Below are positions 23,201-34,083 of a stretch of 64,000 nt of DNA, in pieces. The notes under the pieces were generated by a model. The model had not been told where the DNA came from and ran no database searches. It saw only the letters and a program-made list of their open reading frames with translations. The DNA lies in the NCBI GenBank assembly GCA_948470475.1, contig OX419341.1, positions 17,851,726 to 17,915,725 on the forward strand. The letters are read 5' to 3'. A program made the translations under genes and the position numbers. Source of the stretch: Galaxea fascicularis. Taxonomy: Eukaryota; Cnidaria; Anthozoa; Scleractinia; Euphylliidae. Numbering within the stretch: the first letter of the stretch is position 1; each line of letters starts with the position of its first letter.

Positions 23201-26200
23201 GCTGAATCTCAAACAATCTTGTGCAGGCTGTCCTGGGGCGATGACAATTCATCCATGACCAGAGTGCGGATGGACTCGAAGTTGAGGACGCTGGCCGTGC
23301 GTTCGTTGTGGGAGAAACCGCAGACCATGTGGCTCGTCTTGCCCCTGCGAGTCCGAAACCCGTAATTCTTCGGCCCTGTCAAGAACTCGTTGGTCAATTG
23401 GCCAAGGTAGGTGCGAGTGGAAGGTAAGGATGGGAATCATAATAGGGAGTCTGTGTCCATATACAGGGCACACTCTTACAACGGGTGTAATGCCTCCGGA
23501 TAGAGTTTAACACAGGTTTAACAGGTGGTGAAGGCCGCAACGAAAATGTTGGTGTTCGTTTGAACGGGCGTGACGTCCTCCTTGTGGGAGTGGTAGACGT
23601 CCATCCTCTCTGGGCCAGCGAACTCGATTTTGTGAATGTCCTACAAACTCCAAGGAAGACCTCGAAGAAGGTCTGCGGGCCTTTGCAAGTCATGACTTGA
23701 GTCTTCTAAGGTTGTTGGCCGAACTTTCTCTTGAAGGAGTTGAGCATGAGCTTGGCCAAAGCCCACAGTGTCGGTTCTTCTCGATGTTGGCTTTCATCAA
23801 AGCGACCGCCTCTTGGATCACGTACTGTTAAACGTACTCTTAACGTTTCTGTAGATCGTCTCCCACCTCCATGGGCTACCAAGACGCTTCCTGTTTGATC
23901 TGTAGGTCCAACTCCGGGATGCACCACGTACCAATATGGGTACGATCCAAGTTCGAATGGGTGCATAGTGAACTCCAGTCTCGGATGGGTCATGGCCATC
24001 TCCGTTTCCAAACACATCCAACAGAGCGGGACCGTCAGTTTGCTGCCTTGATGGTGCGGCAGGACGGGAAGGTAGAGGCAGGAAACCCCTCAAGGTGTTC
24101 TGCAGCAGATCGACCCTGGATTGTTGGATGCAGTGGTGATGCGTGGACGCCCCACAGGATACTACAATCTTGGACAAAACCGTTGAGAAAATTGTTTGCC
24201 TAAGAATTGCGGCTTCCTAAATTCAACATTGAATAGGGGGAGGGGGAGGGAGAGGGGGAAGTTACTACAGTAATACTGTTGAGCTAGAGGTTTTCGTGAA
24301 CGATTTTTGGGCGCGAAGAGGCCAGTTTTCTCAAGTAGTTTTGTCCAAGATTGTAGCAGTACTTGTTGGTCCAGGGGTACAGTGACGTGGAACCGTCATT
24401 GTGGATCTGCTCTGACAGTCTGCTAGTAGCTCGGCTTGAAAGTCAGACGTTTTGGTCATTTATCTGTTGTTGGTACCAAGCATTGAATTCACTGCGTCGG
24501 CTGGCCGTCATTCCGTCGGGATAGTAGGTCTCCTTGGGTGGCATGGGCCCATGTAATGCTTGTGGAGTTGAGTGTTGAAAACGTGAGAGAGGAATCCGCA
24601 AAATGGCCGGGCCAAGAGCCGTGCTTCTCAAAGTCGGAGCACTCCGTCTGGTGGCAGAATCCTTTTGAAATCCATGTCTTCTCTCTTATCTTCTTTTGGT
24701 CTTTAATACTCTAACTAGTTAAAGGAGTGGAAAAGGGTCTCGCGAGGGTCTTGAATTTATAGTCCCGAGGAAAGTTGACATGAGTTATGGAAAGCGGGAT
24801 CCATAAGATGGGAGATTTGTAGGAATTCTTGGAATCAATCAGAAAGTGGTCACATGACATGGAAAGAGGGGACGTCACGTGAACATTGTGAAGGTGTGAC
24901 ACGACTTTTTGAATACGTTTTAATACACAAAAGACCTAAAGAAAAATACAGAAATACAAATAAATACAAGGCTAGTGTACAAAATGAAAGCTAAAGACTA
25001 GAACAAGGAACAGGAGGCATGGAGGCTGCACTGGTTCCAAAGTAGAAGACTAAACAAAAAGACGTACAGGGACCTAGCATTGCCATGAAGACGGAAAGTA
25101 AACAACTAAACCAAAATGATAGCAAGGGACAAAACAACAAAATATGCTTACCCCGGCGGCTGAAAATCTACGAACTAAAGAAAATAAGAAGCGTATAAAC
25201 CGAGAGATAACTTATAAAGACGAAAGAAATGACAGGCAAATTGTTGGAAGGAAATATGCAAAATCACGGCACGGGTTTACAATCAAATCGAACTGCATAA
25301 AACGGTAGGAAACGAGAAATATCTACGGGAAAGCTAGATTAATGAAAAGAAAAACAACTTAACAGAAAGATTATAAGGCGATTATGAAATGAAGGATCAC
25401 TTAGAAAAATAAAACAAGGTAACTAGCTACTAAGAAAATAACTCACATTGTGTTCCGGTTCACGAGCTCGTTCCTTTCTCGCCATTGCGCACGCGCGGCT
25501 CAAAGACCCACAGGGCACCCATGATGCGTAAGAAGCGCACTCTCACAAAGGAATGCCCCTTCATAGCTTAGGATGGTACCTACCAATCAGTACTTGAACC
25601 AGTGTCACGTGACCCATTATGTAATCAAACACGTAGACAGTTTTTTTAACCGAATATCAAATCATGTTTGTTAACCATTCTGTTTGAAGATTACGGGATT
25701 AATTTGGTCTTCGTTTGCATGATTATCTCGACAATCTTTTTTGTGAGTGTCTCCTTATCCGGTAATTGATCAATTGCTTTGATCATCTTGTGATCGGCTT
25801 TATGTTTGTCCTCCAGAATGCGAGCTGTGCGATTAGTCGAGTAGTCATGTTGTGTCGTTTGGCGATATTGTCGAGACGGTCGTTGCCAGGATCCCCACGT
25901 TTCAGCCGCTTCTGCAAATGCGTGTCGGGTACCATGTACTGTTCAGGACGGCCACTTTGGCTAGCAAATGATTCTGCAATAACCCGGCTTTGTGTTTCTC
26001 TGCCTTCGAGTGTAATTCGCGTTTCAGGCACGATTAACATCTCTTCAATGGTTAGACAGTGATTCGACTGTCACACGTTCCACGCAACAGTGTTTCCTCT
26101 AGGAACGGATCGTCCCAATGTGTTCGGTACAGATCGCACAACTACTGTTGGTTCAACTCTTGGTGACGTCCCACAACTTGGCATTTTTCTCGTTGACTTC

Positions 26201-27389
26201 TTGAAAACAGTTGTTGCCCGTCTGGGACCTGATCAACATGACACTGAATTTGACGCTGCTTTGCTTGATCTTTGTGTGTATCAAATTCTGCGCGAGAAAC
26301 AGGTTATTCCCGTTGGCGATGTTGGCTCCGTTGGCTTTTTTAAATTGCAATTCCTCTTCAGTTTCCAAGTCAACGTTCTCGTCGACGGCAGGCATCGCGA
26401 ATATCAAGGGATGAATGCTACCAGAATTGGCTTTGACTAAGGTCATGCGATACGTTTGAAAGGCCACGTCAAAGACATGCACCATCGGGTTGAGGACCAT
26501 TTAAAATCTGCCTTCAACTTCCGGAAAGTACTAACGGACTTCCTGTCGGATTGCATTATACAAACGACCAGTCCGAAAAATATTTAAACTCATCATCCCA
26601 GAGTCTCTCCTAGCGACCAGATCTCTCACCTTAGAGCCAAAGGACTCCGGGTACGAGATTGGGCCAAGGTTTCATAACTGACCAGACAATTCAAAATTTA
26701 ATAGAAAAGAATTAATACGAAATGGCTCATTCCAATTATATAAAAGCATTACATTTTCATTCGCAATTTTATTATTAGTCGTCATCCAGGAAATAATAAT
26801 AAAATGCCGCGTTTACGAAACGAGAACGTAAGTGGAAATGTTGTCCAAGTCCTAAATATACGGGCTAATCTAATTTACATTGCCAGTAGGTTAAATGGGA
26901 GAATTGAGAGAAAGCTGTGGACTGCCTAGCATTTAGCCTGCAAAACTGTGCATTGTACACTGAATGGTCAGCCACAAGCAACTGGAAATTAAGCAATACT
27001 TTCAGGTGGTTGGGTCATGGCATTTTGAAAAGAAATATCTATATACCAATTTCTGACTGCGTGCTTGACACTTAGTTTATTTGCTGCCCTTCCAGGCTGT
27101 CGGGTTGTTAGCCACTGCGTATGAGAAATGATTACCGGGTCGTTTCTTCGTTGCTTTGGTTGTGTTCAATTCCATGTCCAAGCTAAGGTGAACTGAGCGT
27201 AAGTATTGTCATGTTAGGCTCCAAGAAAATTACATGTAACCTACCGACATTGCATAAGTTGTCAATATATGGCAGGACAGTAGGTGCTGGCTTGCACTGA
27301 CAGGAAAATTCACCCAGCTTTGGGCCCTCGGTGCAAGTGCCACCAAACCTACAAGGACTACTAGCGCACTGGCCAATTCTGTAGAGAGA
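20273..27389 (-). CDS. Copy B: EGF-Link secreted protein, first exon not found
   Basis: Three minus-strand exons fit the model of copy A: EGF exon 27245-27389 (145 nt), Link exon I 20992-21166 (175 nt) and Link exon II 20273-20411 (139 nt, ending TAA). The lengths of the first two are identical to copy A, and the splice phases agree (0, 1, 2). The EGF part reads CASSPCRFGGTC...FSCQC. The Link part reads YNLNFDNAKQFCELLGAKLATYNQLHAAW...GLQQC, then GWLADSSVFYPM, SGCG and TWCYK, keeping all four Link cysteines. No signal-peptide/PAN exon was seen between 27.4 and 48 kb. The gene may therefore be 5'-truncated or use a distant or unrecognised first exon. Intron 21167-27244 contains the retrozyme, a TA-flanked repeat and the Polinton remnant. 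The intact reading frame argues for recent or continuing function. Confidence 0.75.
20614..20803 (-). mobile_element. MITE family copy 2 (reverse orientation)
   Basis: The ends GAGAGTATTCACATGGCGTC and the inverse of GACATGAATGAATACTCTCT form imperfect inverted repeats of about 35 bp. The interior has GGCATACCAGG and TTTTATGCAAGCACTTTC. Same family as 6539-6715 and 39880-40033. Confidence 0.65.
21774..22040 (+). repeat. Retrozyme-like repeat: one 243-bp unit between two hammerhead cleavage sites
   Basis: A partial hammerhead 3' half (GGCC GAAA CAGTACTGTC) at 21774-21791 and a complete hammerhead at 21995-22040 bracket a 243-bp unit (21792-22034). Both are followed by TGCAGTTA. This is the layout of tandem retrozymes: non-coding, non-autonomous elements whose RNA is processed and circularised by the ribozymes (established for plants and several invertebrates). 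Downstream the sequence enters a (TA)n tract at 22041. Confidence 0.8.
21995..22040 (+). ncRNA. Type I hammerhead ribozyme
   Basis: The parts occur in canonical order: stem I 5' strand ACTGCA (21995-22000), core CTGATGA (22001-22007), stem II GGCC-CAGAA-GGCC (22008-22020), core GAAA (22021-22024), and stem III of four pairs (A15.1-U16.1 through G-C) with a TA loop. Then comes the cleavage triplet GTC ending at 22034, and stem I 3' strand TGCAGT (22035-22040), fully complementary to ACTGCA. Every conserved core base is present. Predicted self-cleavage is after C22034. Confidence 0.9.
22041..22073. repeat. (TA)n microsatellite
   Basis: An almost pure TA run directly after the hammerhead unit and directly before the TA-flanked repeat at 22075. 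Confidence 0.9.
22075..22510 (+). repeat. TA-flanked repeat family, copy 1
   Basis: Begins CTGAGCGAATTTGC after (TA)n and shares long stretches with 32114-32580: GGGGGCTTGCCGTCAAGGCC, CAGTGGGTGGGTGA (twice), AGTGTAGGC and GGTGGGGAGAGGGTTGACTT. Similarity stops near 22510. It contains a run of 13 G at 22251-22263. The small ORFs seen in both copies are not conserved as protein. Confidence 0.75.
23095..24640 (-). pseudogene. Polinton (Maverick) protein-primed DNA polymerase B remnant
   Basis: On the minus strand, in shifting frames: GFLSHVFNT and YYPDGMTASRRSEFNAWYQQ (24500-24630), FQAELLADCQS (about 24430), GTWCIPELDLQIKQEAS (about 23900), ALAKLMLNSF..KFGQ (23710-23760), EFAGPERMDVYHSHKEDV-like remains (about 23600), LTNEFLTGPKNYGFRTRRGK (23330-23400), SVLNFESIRTLV and VYRSAFDKRGI (about 23150). 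The order matches the C-terminal half of the protein-primed PolB of Polintons: palm with KxMLNSxxGKFGQ, then GPKNYG. Frameshifts and stops are frequent, and the YxDTDS motif survives only as MDTDS-like traces. It lies in an intron of copy B. Dead element. Confidence 0.8.
24234..24258 (+). other. G-rich run, potential G-quadruplex
   Basis: Four G tracts (5, 5, 3 and 5 G) separated by single A or AGA. The run satisfies a G-quadruplex pattern and lies within the Polinton remnant. Confidence 0.5.
24660..25780. other. Non-coding stretch between Polinton fragments
   Basis: AT-rich, with no ORF of note and no recognised repeat ends. It probably belongs to the decayed Polinton because remnants of that element lie on both sides. 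Confidence 0.4.
25783..26040 (-). pseudogene. Unassigned ORF fragment in the Polinton remnant
   Basis: 85 residues, polar and helix-rich (ASQSGRPEQYMVPDTHLQKRL). I do not recognise the family. Its position next to the capsid-like fragment, on the same strand and in protein-like composition, suggests a Polinton gene relic. No catalytic motif can be named. Confidence 0.35.
26153..26500 (-). pseudogene. Polinton major-capsid-like fragment
   Basis: The minus-strand ORF reads VHVFDVAFQTYRMTLV, then HPLIFAMPAVDENVDLE, KKANGANIANGNN and NLIHTKIKQSSVKFS. The pattern 'PLxFxxPaVdxyxDL...kkadGtnI...NxlHxlixQvsV.f' is that of the first jelly-roll of Polinton capsid proteins (the family once annotated after worm F54H12.2). 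Only the N-terminal part remains. Same strand as the polymerase remnant 1.5 kb away. Confidence 0.55.
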
Positions 27390-28263
27390 CTAAATAGAAT
27401 GGTTCACAGTTAATTTCATGCTTTTGTTTGAAATTGGTGGGATGTGAAAGTATCGTATTTGCAACAGCTGTTAGAATTTATTAATAAGATACGACAGATA
27501 CAATTTTAACCTACGCGGAAATCTGCAGCAACAGGGGGTAGTGCAACACGCAGAACTTAATTGTTTTCAATTTAGTTTTGGAGATGACACTCGCTCTCAG
27601 TAAGAAAAAGAGCTGGAATTATGATTTGCTTAACTCATCTCCTCTGGTAAAAGCTAAAATTCCAACCAAATTTGTAAAATGAAGCGGAGACGACCCGCAA
27701 AAAAAAAAAAAAAAATGGTTGGAGCGTTGACTCCTCGTCTTTAATCGAAACCGAAGTTAAAGTAGTTTCTGAATTTTTAAGGTAAAGACGCACGATGACA
27801 AATCCAACAGTTTATTTTTTTTTTTACATATTTAATAGACTTCTGGGTTTAACAAAAGTTTCGCTTGCAACAAAACACTTTCTGTTTATAAGAGAGCGAC
27901 GTACCTACTGTTTCATCTCTTGCCTCTAAACAAAAACCTTGCTTGGAATTACTGACGAAGAGCCAAACGAATGTTTTCGACGCCTTTGTGCCGAATCGCG
28001 GACCAAAACATAAACGTTTTACAACTCTTCAAAGACTTTCAGAGCGCATTTTGAATCTAATTCAACTTTCTACATAAACTGAAGATTTTCATTTATGCAG
28101 CGCATTGGCCTCACGTCAAATTGTCAACTTTGAAGTTTCGCGATGAAATGTCTTAGCTGTTTTCTACAGCCAATCAGAAAGGGAGAAAGTTATTTCATTG
28201 TAAGTGGGTTCTCGCCATAGTAACCATCACATAGATAACTTCATCTAGATTCAATGGCGTTTT

Positions 28264-28280
28264 TTACTTTATTATTTAAC

Positions 28281-28312
<32 letters not shown>

Positions 28313-28600
28313 AAAAATTTATATAGCGCCATTTCCGTGAGCTCAATGGCGCTTTACAATAATCTTAATTCTAAAAAGAACATGCGTTTGAATTATTAAA
28401 ATTAAATAAGAAAAATATATACAATTATACATTTCGACCTACTAAAAAGAAAATATATATACAGTAATGAAAAGATAAAAAAAAAAGTTAACTAACTGGT
28501 AAAAGCATCAATAAAAAGTAATGCTTTAATCTTATTCTTAAAAACGTCAAGGTTCTGGATTGATCCATTCGGAGGTGTCAAAAACTCTAAAGTATAATAA
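28264..28600 (-). mobile_element. 3' end of a non-LTR retrotransposon with (ATT)n tail
   Basis: On the minus strand it ends with GCGCCATTGAGCTC, a hairpin (GCGCCATT/AATGGCGC), TATATAAATTTTTGT and then (ATT)n (28280-28311). Such tails are typical of LINE 3' ends in cnidarians. A short peptide end (LDVFKNKIKALLF, then stop) at about 28500-28560 may be the last residues of its ORF2. Confidence 0.5.
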
Positions 28601-28919
28601 TGCTTTCGCTAATGCTTTCTTTTTCACCTGCAACTTCAGCTACCCCCTTGTATTATTTTCATTACTTTAAAGAATAGCTCAGAAATTGCCAACTAAAAGC
28701 CCGAAAGAGAAGATATAATGTGGATTTACTGCCGGTGGGAACATCTGATGCATATTCTGTTATGTAAAAACTGCCGAACATGATTGTTTTGCTTTAAATC
28801 GTCTACGGCTACAGGACATCTAGACAAAACGATTTTAATATGTTTAACAGTACCGCAATGAAACCAATCTGTAGAACCAACATTAAACAGGTTTCCATCT
28901 CTATCAAGATCCAAAGCTA

Positions 28920-30010
28920 TTTTAATTCATTTAATCCTGAATTAACTGGTTCGTCTTTCACTTAAGTCTTAAAAAAAAGCCTAAAGCATTTGTGATTAAT
29001 GACTGTTAGTTTCTTTGTAGTTCTTTATTGATTTTTATTTACTTAGTTACTAGTTTAGCCTACCCCTCAAATTTGAGGGGTATTGGCTATGAGCTAACAC
29101 GTACATCACATACATGTTATTCACCGACTGGAAAGTCTGCGTCCTCAGGCCGTGCTCAATTATTAATACCTCGGGCAAAGATTTTTCCTGCAATTCCGTT
29201 TCTAGAGGCTGCTATCCTTTCAGCCAGCACCAAGGATGTTAACCTCAGAGCTAAGCCCAATAACGGCCACCTCTGATTGGCTGGTAAAAATTGAATCAAT
29301 TGCCTCTGCAGATTCTTGAAGCCGAGGAGATGAATTTTGGAGTGCGTTATATTGATCTTCCAAAGTATGTTTGCATGAAATGAGCTCTCTCTTTTTTAGA
29401 ATCGGTTTTTTCCTTATTTTTATCTCAGGCTAAATGTATGCCATTGTATATTTTTAACTGTTCCTTCATTCATTATTTGTTGTAAGCTCATTATACATGG
29501 TGTAATTTTAACTAGACCGCCTAGAATAGCCAAGCTTATTACGGTCTATCATGCCCTTTGTTTTGATGGCCGGAAGTTGTTTGCGCCAAATTCAAATGTC
29601 AGTCAACGGCCGAAAAATTGCTGTCGTAGTTGTAGGGCCTTCTAGTAATGCGGATGACAATCACCGCTTTTACTTATGAAAAAATAATGGAAAACCATTT
29701 ACAATTTTAAAAGCTTTTAGACAGGTTATCATAGAAATCAATTTATCAGTGGAGTTTAAAGAATGTTGAAGTTATTTGTGCTTTTTGTGTGTATATAAAA
29801 TTTTGCACATTAAAAGCAGTATGGAGGAGTTGAAGCCTCTTTTTTGGAGAGACACAACTGACGTGGCAATGTGCAGATCATGTTCAAAGAAAGCGTACAA
29901 AGACAAATAAATTTCCTCCTGAATAAAATCGAAGATTCGCTTGACCTTCACTTTCAATTTACAGCAATAATTTCTGCACAAACCCATGACCCGTAGGGCC
30001 ATTCGGGCTC

Positions 30011-30020
<10 letters not shown>
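28920..30020. other. Intergenic, no gene recognised
   Basis: Only short random-looking ORFs. A short palindrome CCTCAAATTTGAGG lies near 29064. Nothing else can be supported. Confidence 0.4.
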
Positions 30021-30025
<5 letters not shown>

Positions 30026-30041
<16 letters not shown>

Positions 30042-30420
30042 GTTGGTCAAAAAAATATCGAGACAAAACATGTTTCGCTAGTTAAAGCTAGACTTTAATT
30101 CTTATTTGCCACCAAAACAAAGACGATAGAAATAGGAGTTGTAAAATAAAGGAGTCAAATTTACGGTAACATTTGTCAACAATTCAAATTTATTTTGTGC
30201 ATTCCTACCGTTAAAATCTTCATTCCATATTTAGTTGACTTCTTTGTAGATTTTGGCATAGGTTTATGTAATAATGAGCTCAAATACTCGTCCGAAACTT
30301 CAGCAAAACGCGATTCAGCCGGCGCTTTTCGCAACTAGTGGGCTATAACAAATAGCCTACTAGTAGCTCAACCAATCAGAACGCAGCATTGATAATAGAC
30401 CACTAGTTGGATTTTACTAA
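30026..30420. mobile_element. MITE with AGTAAAATCCAACTAGT terminal repeats
   Basis: AGTAAAATCCAACTAGTTGG at the left is inverted as CCACTAGTTGGATTTTACT at the right; the element is about 395 bp. The interior contains CTACTAGTAGCTCAACCAAT and GAACGCAGCATTGATAAT, a known coral repeat style. Non-coding. Confidence 0.65.
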
Positions 30421-30452
30421 TTACATTTAGCCAAGCCTTTATTCACTTTATC

Positions 30453-30760
30453 ATGCCAGGACTCGAGCAAGGACTCGAGCCAGGACTCCAGTTAGGACGT
30501 CTCTATTATGATTATAATTTCCTGTCCTTTTTGCCGCCCAGCTACAGCCACTATTCAATCAAGTGCGAACGTACATTTTCGAAATACCCTTTCTGGCTCA
30601 CGGACGACACATTTATGAACACAAACGACTTAAAACTTTTGCCTCGTCACAGCTTCAGCAGCAATTTCAATAAATAAATGTATTACTGAGTGTTGGTTAA
30701 CGGTCCTACCGTACTTTTAGATCTAAACATCAGAACCTGTTATGTGCTTTAAGTCACAAA
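30453..30760 (+). repeat. Dispersed repeat shared with 44091-44395
   Basis: Both begin ATGCCAGGACTC(G/C)AG with reiterated 'CCAGGACTC' and share GATTATA...GCCACA(G)GCCAC(T/C)ATTCAA and GGTTATGTGCTTTG near the end. The two copies are clearly diverged. The nature of the repeat is unknown. Confidence 0.5.
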
Positions 30761-31012
30761 TTTTGTAACATGTTCATGCAATCTATTAATGATGTGTTAA
30801 TAATGGCGCGTCTGGTATTGGAAAAAAAGTCTGAAATTCCATTTCTCGCCGTTCACATTTGACATCAGCTTCTATAGAAAATGACCAGGCAAAAACTGTT
30901 GAAACAGTTTGCCTCGTTTCGTTGATGAGAAACCAACTGTCAAACCTTCGCGAGAAGGAAGAGAAAGCTGTCTTTTTAAGGGCAGAGATTTCAAATGCTG
31001 AGCAATTCAAAA

Positions 31013-31250
31013 AAGAGGAATCTTTAAAAGCGGGAATCTTTAAAAGCTGGAATCTTTAAAACAGGGAATCTTTAAAAGCGGAAATCTTTAAAACGAGGAA
31101 TCTTTAAAAGCGGTAATCTTTAAAACGAGGAATCTTTAAAACAGGGAATCTTTAAACGCGGGAATCTTTAAAATGGAGAATCTTTAAAAGCGGGAATCCT
31201 TAAAAGCGAGAATCTTTAAAACAGAAAATCTTTAAAAGCAGAAATCTTTC
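31013..31250 (-). repeat. Minisatellite, reverse-oriented small array
   Basis: About 14 units of 'GAATCTTTAAAA(G/C)CGG/AGG'. This is the reverse complement of the unit in the large array at 37795-38937. A short open frame with coiled-coil character (30859-31020) runs into it but cannot be assigned. Confidence 0.85.
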
Positions 31251-32051
31251 AATGTCCAGAAATACAGTGCATTTGACTTTCCTTAAAAACTTGATTATTG
31301 AGTGAATATTGGTTTACATTTTTTATTGACCTTGATGCCCCAGACCCATGGCCCAGGGTCAAGGCCAGCCATCCTCTTTCATCTGAACTTAAAGTTTTTA
31401 AAGGTAATTGCATATTGCATATTTATTCGTTTATGTACCTGCCACCGAGCACGAAATATCACCGTGACCTACACGCTAGCGAATCGAAAAAGCATGACCC
31501 ATAATTTCAAAAACATTTTATTGTTACATTTTACACAACGTCCGGACATCAGAGTGATGGATTCTCTTTAGCAATGTTGTCAATAAACTTTTAGAATATG
31601 AAAATCTCACGCATTTGACTTTGGAAAGGTTGGCAGTTAAAGCGTGTCGCCAGCAGTACATGAACATTTCACTTTCTCCCGCAATTTTTAAGAAATTTTC
31701 TGCCTAGTTGGAGTAAGTGGAATTTCCCTATAAAAACAGCGCGACTTAGATAAGTTATCTTGTTTATTTCTGTCCGTAAACACCTCAAAAGATATTTTAG
31801 TTTTTCCTGACAGGTACTCCCCTCCAAAGTGACAGATGGGAACTGCAGATACATATGAGTAACAATTCGTCGGCGAAAATGTTGTTGAATGAACCGGAAA
31901 TGGATCACTTTACGAGTTATTTGTATTGGTAATCCCATGATTTCGAGTGCAATCTGGAATGCACGAGTAAAATTGTTCAACGACTAACAAAACTAACAAT
32001 GTGGCAACTATGAAAAATTTGCAAGTGCTTATTTATTCTAAATTGTGAGAG

Positions 32052-32056
<5 letters not shown>

Positions 32057-32113
<57 letters not shown>
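32057..32113. repeat. (TA)n microsatellite
   Basis: A pure TA run of about 57 bp bordering the left end of the TA-flanked repeat. Confidence 0.95.
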
Positions 32114-32115
<2 letters not shown>

Positions 32116-32578
32116 GAGCGATTTTGCAAAAAGGTAGGCCTAAAGTCTTGGCCCGGCCCGTGTTCAAGCCACTGTGGCCGGCCAAAATGGAGGGGGCTTG
32201 CCGTCAAGGCCTGCTTTGCCAAACAGCCTAGGGATAGTTCTAACAGTGGGTGGGTGAGTCTCAGTTTTCTGTCAAAAGCACAGGGCAGGGGGGGTTCCTG
32301 CTTTGAGACTTTGACTGCTGTTAGAGTTTCTAGCTCCATTGAGTGGCTCTTTACAGTGTAGGATGCCTTGGCAGTTTTGCCTGGTCTAGTGTAGGCTTGA
32401 ATGATAGTGTGCTTTTGATTACCAATTAGAGTGAACCCACAGTGTGCAGTGGGTGGGTGATTGGCAGTTGTTTGGTCAAAGCACAGGGGTGGGGGAAGGG
32501 TTGACTTTGTGCTTTGTGACGGCAGCGGAATTGGCTTGTTTCCACAATTTCTGCAGGCACGTTTTGACAAATCCTGTT

Positions 32579-32580
<2 letters not shown>
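32114..32580 (+). repeat. TA-flanked repeat family, copy 2
   Basis: Starts CTGAGCGATTTTGC and ends CAAATCCTGTTAG, with TA repeats on both sides (32057-32113 and 32581-32609). It is homologous to 22075-22510. The flanking suggests insertion into, or creation of, TA tracts, but no transposase or inverted ends are seen. Confidence 0.75.
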
Positions 32581-32603
<23 letters not shown>

Positions 32604-32611
<8 letters not shown>

Positions 32612-33291
32612 CGACCTTTTGAAAACAGGGCTGATCTCTGCAGCAACAAGCCTGTTCAAATGGCCGCAAAAATGCCTGGCTTTTGCCAGGGGATACGTTT
32701 AATCCTTACCTGCTGGTCACGCCTGTTCCTTGGTATTTGCCAGCCAACTAGCAGGCTTCTCCTTGGCTCTGTCAGCTATCTCCTCCAAATTCTCAATACT
32801 AAGCCACATGCTTTCAATCAAAGAAAGTAATTAACATCCGCGTCAGCAGTCCCACAGCCTCCCCCCCCCCCCCCCTAACCGAGACCCGGTTTGCCGCCAG
32901 GGGTCGCGGTGGACCACGAGCTTAGAGGTCAGAGCCCCACAAGGGGCCCACAGTCTGTCTGACTGCAAATCAAGCCAAGCTAAGCCCAGAAATGGCTGAG
33001 AAGTGACTGTAGTACTGCATATTTAACTAGCATTAAGAACAAACAACTCACACAGCCCATTTTTGATTGACTGCCTCCCCCCTGCCTTTTGAGCAGGCGA
33101 CCCCAAATGCCCACAGCCTCTTAGCCCTATCCCTGCAGGCATTGGTGATACCTGCCTTGACGGAACCCCCCCTCAAAAATAGCGGGCCAGGCTAGGGTGG
33201 AACTGGCTGCCTATGGCAGCCAGTTCCACCTGGAATTCTAGAGCAAACATTACAAATGAGTGACCCTGTTTTCAAAAATCCAGGCAGATAT
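32604..33291 (+). repeat. Recent direct duplication, left copy
   Basis: Starts TATATACCCGACC and ends CCAGGCAGATAT. It is nearly identical to 33401-34083; the differences seen are the poly-C length near 32863 and one C/T change. It contains a perfect hairpin GGTGGAACTGGCTGCC-TAT-inverse at 33196-33230. Predicted ORFs are not protein-like. Confidence 0.9.
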
Positions 33292-33400
33292 CTCAACCAA
33301 ATCCACTGGCTTTGGGTTTCAACTGTCCTAATGACTTCAGCTTGTCACCTAAGACCACTGGAGCTAGAATCCTGCCAGCGACTGACTCATTCCCCAGCAA

Positions 33401-34083
33401 TATATACCCGACCTTTTGAAAACAGGGCTGATCTCTGCAGCAACAAGCCTGTTCAAATGGCCGCAAAAATGCCTGGCTTTTGCCAGGGGATACGTTTAAT
33501 CCTTACCTGCTGGTCACGCCTGTTCCTTGGTATTTGCCAGCCAACTAGCAGGCTTCTCCTTGGCTCTGTCAGCTATCTCCTCCAAATTCTCAATACTAAG
33601 CCACATGCTTTCAATCAAAGAAAGTAATTAACATCCGCGTCAGCAGTCCCACAGCCTCCCCCCCCCCTAACCGAGACCCGGTTTGCCGCCAGGGGTCGCG
33701 GTGGACCACGAGCTTAGAGGTCAGAGCCCCACAAGGGGCCCACAGTCTGTCTGACTGCAAATCAAGCCAAGTTAAGCCCAGAAATGGCTGAGAAGTGACT
33801 GTAGTACTGCATATTTAACTAGCATTAAGAACAAACAACTCACACAGCCCATTTTTGATTGACTGCCTCCCCCCTGCCTTTTGAGCAGGCGACCCCAAAT
33901 GCCCACAGCCTCTTAGCCCTATCCCTGCAGGCATTGGTGATACCTGCCTTGACGGAACCCCCCCTCAAAAATAGCGGGCCAGGCTAGGGTGGAACTGGCT
34001 GCCTATGGCAGCCAGTTCCACCTGGAATTCTAGAGCAAACATTACAAATGAGTGACCCTGTTTTCAAAAATCCAGGCAGATAT
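33401..34083 (+). repeat. Recent direct duplication, right copy
   Basis: Second copy of the 0.69-kb unit, separated from the first by a 109-bp unique spacer. It ends GGCAGATATATA just before the retrozyme-like repeat. The hairpin recurs at 33988-34022. Confidence 0.9.

Noticed and set aside
27930..28030. CTGACGA-containing stretch as a possible ribozyme
   Set aside because: No GAAA at the required distance and no matching stem II.
31669..31980. 103-residue minus-strand ORF
   Set aside because: Checked as a candidate first exon for copy B; it lacks a PAN cysteine pattern and a signal peptide.
32444..33627. 128- and 123-residue plus-strand ORFs sharing a C-terminus
   Set aside because: Identity follows from the 0.68-kb DNA duplication, and one passes through a (TA)n tract; no protein signature.
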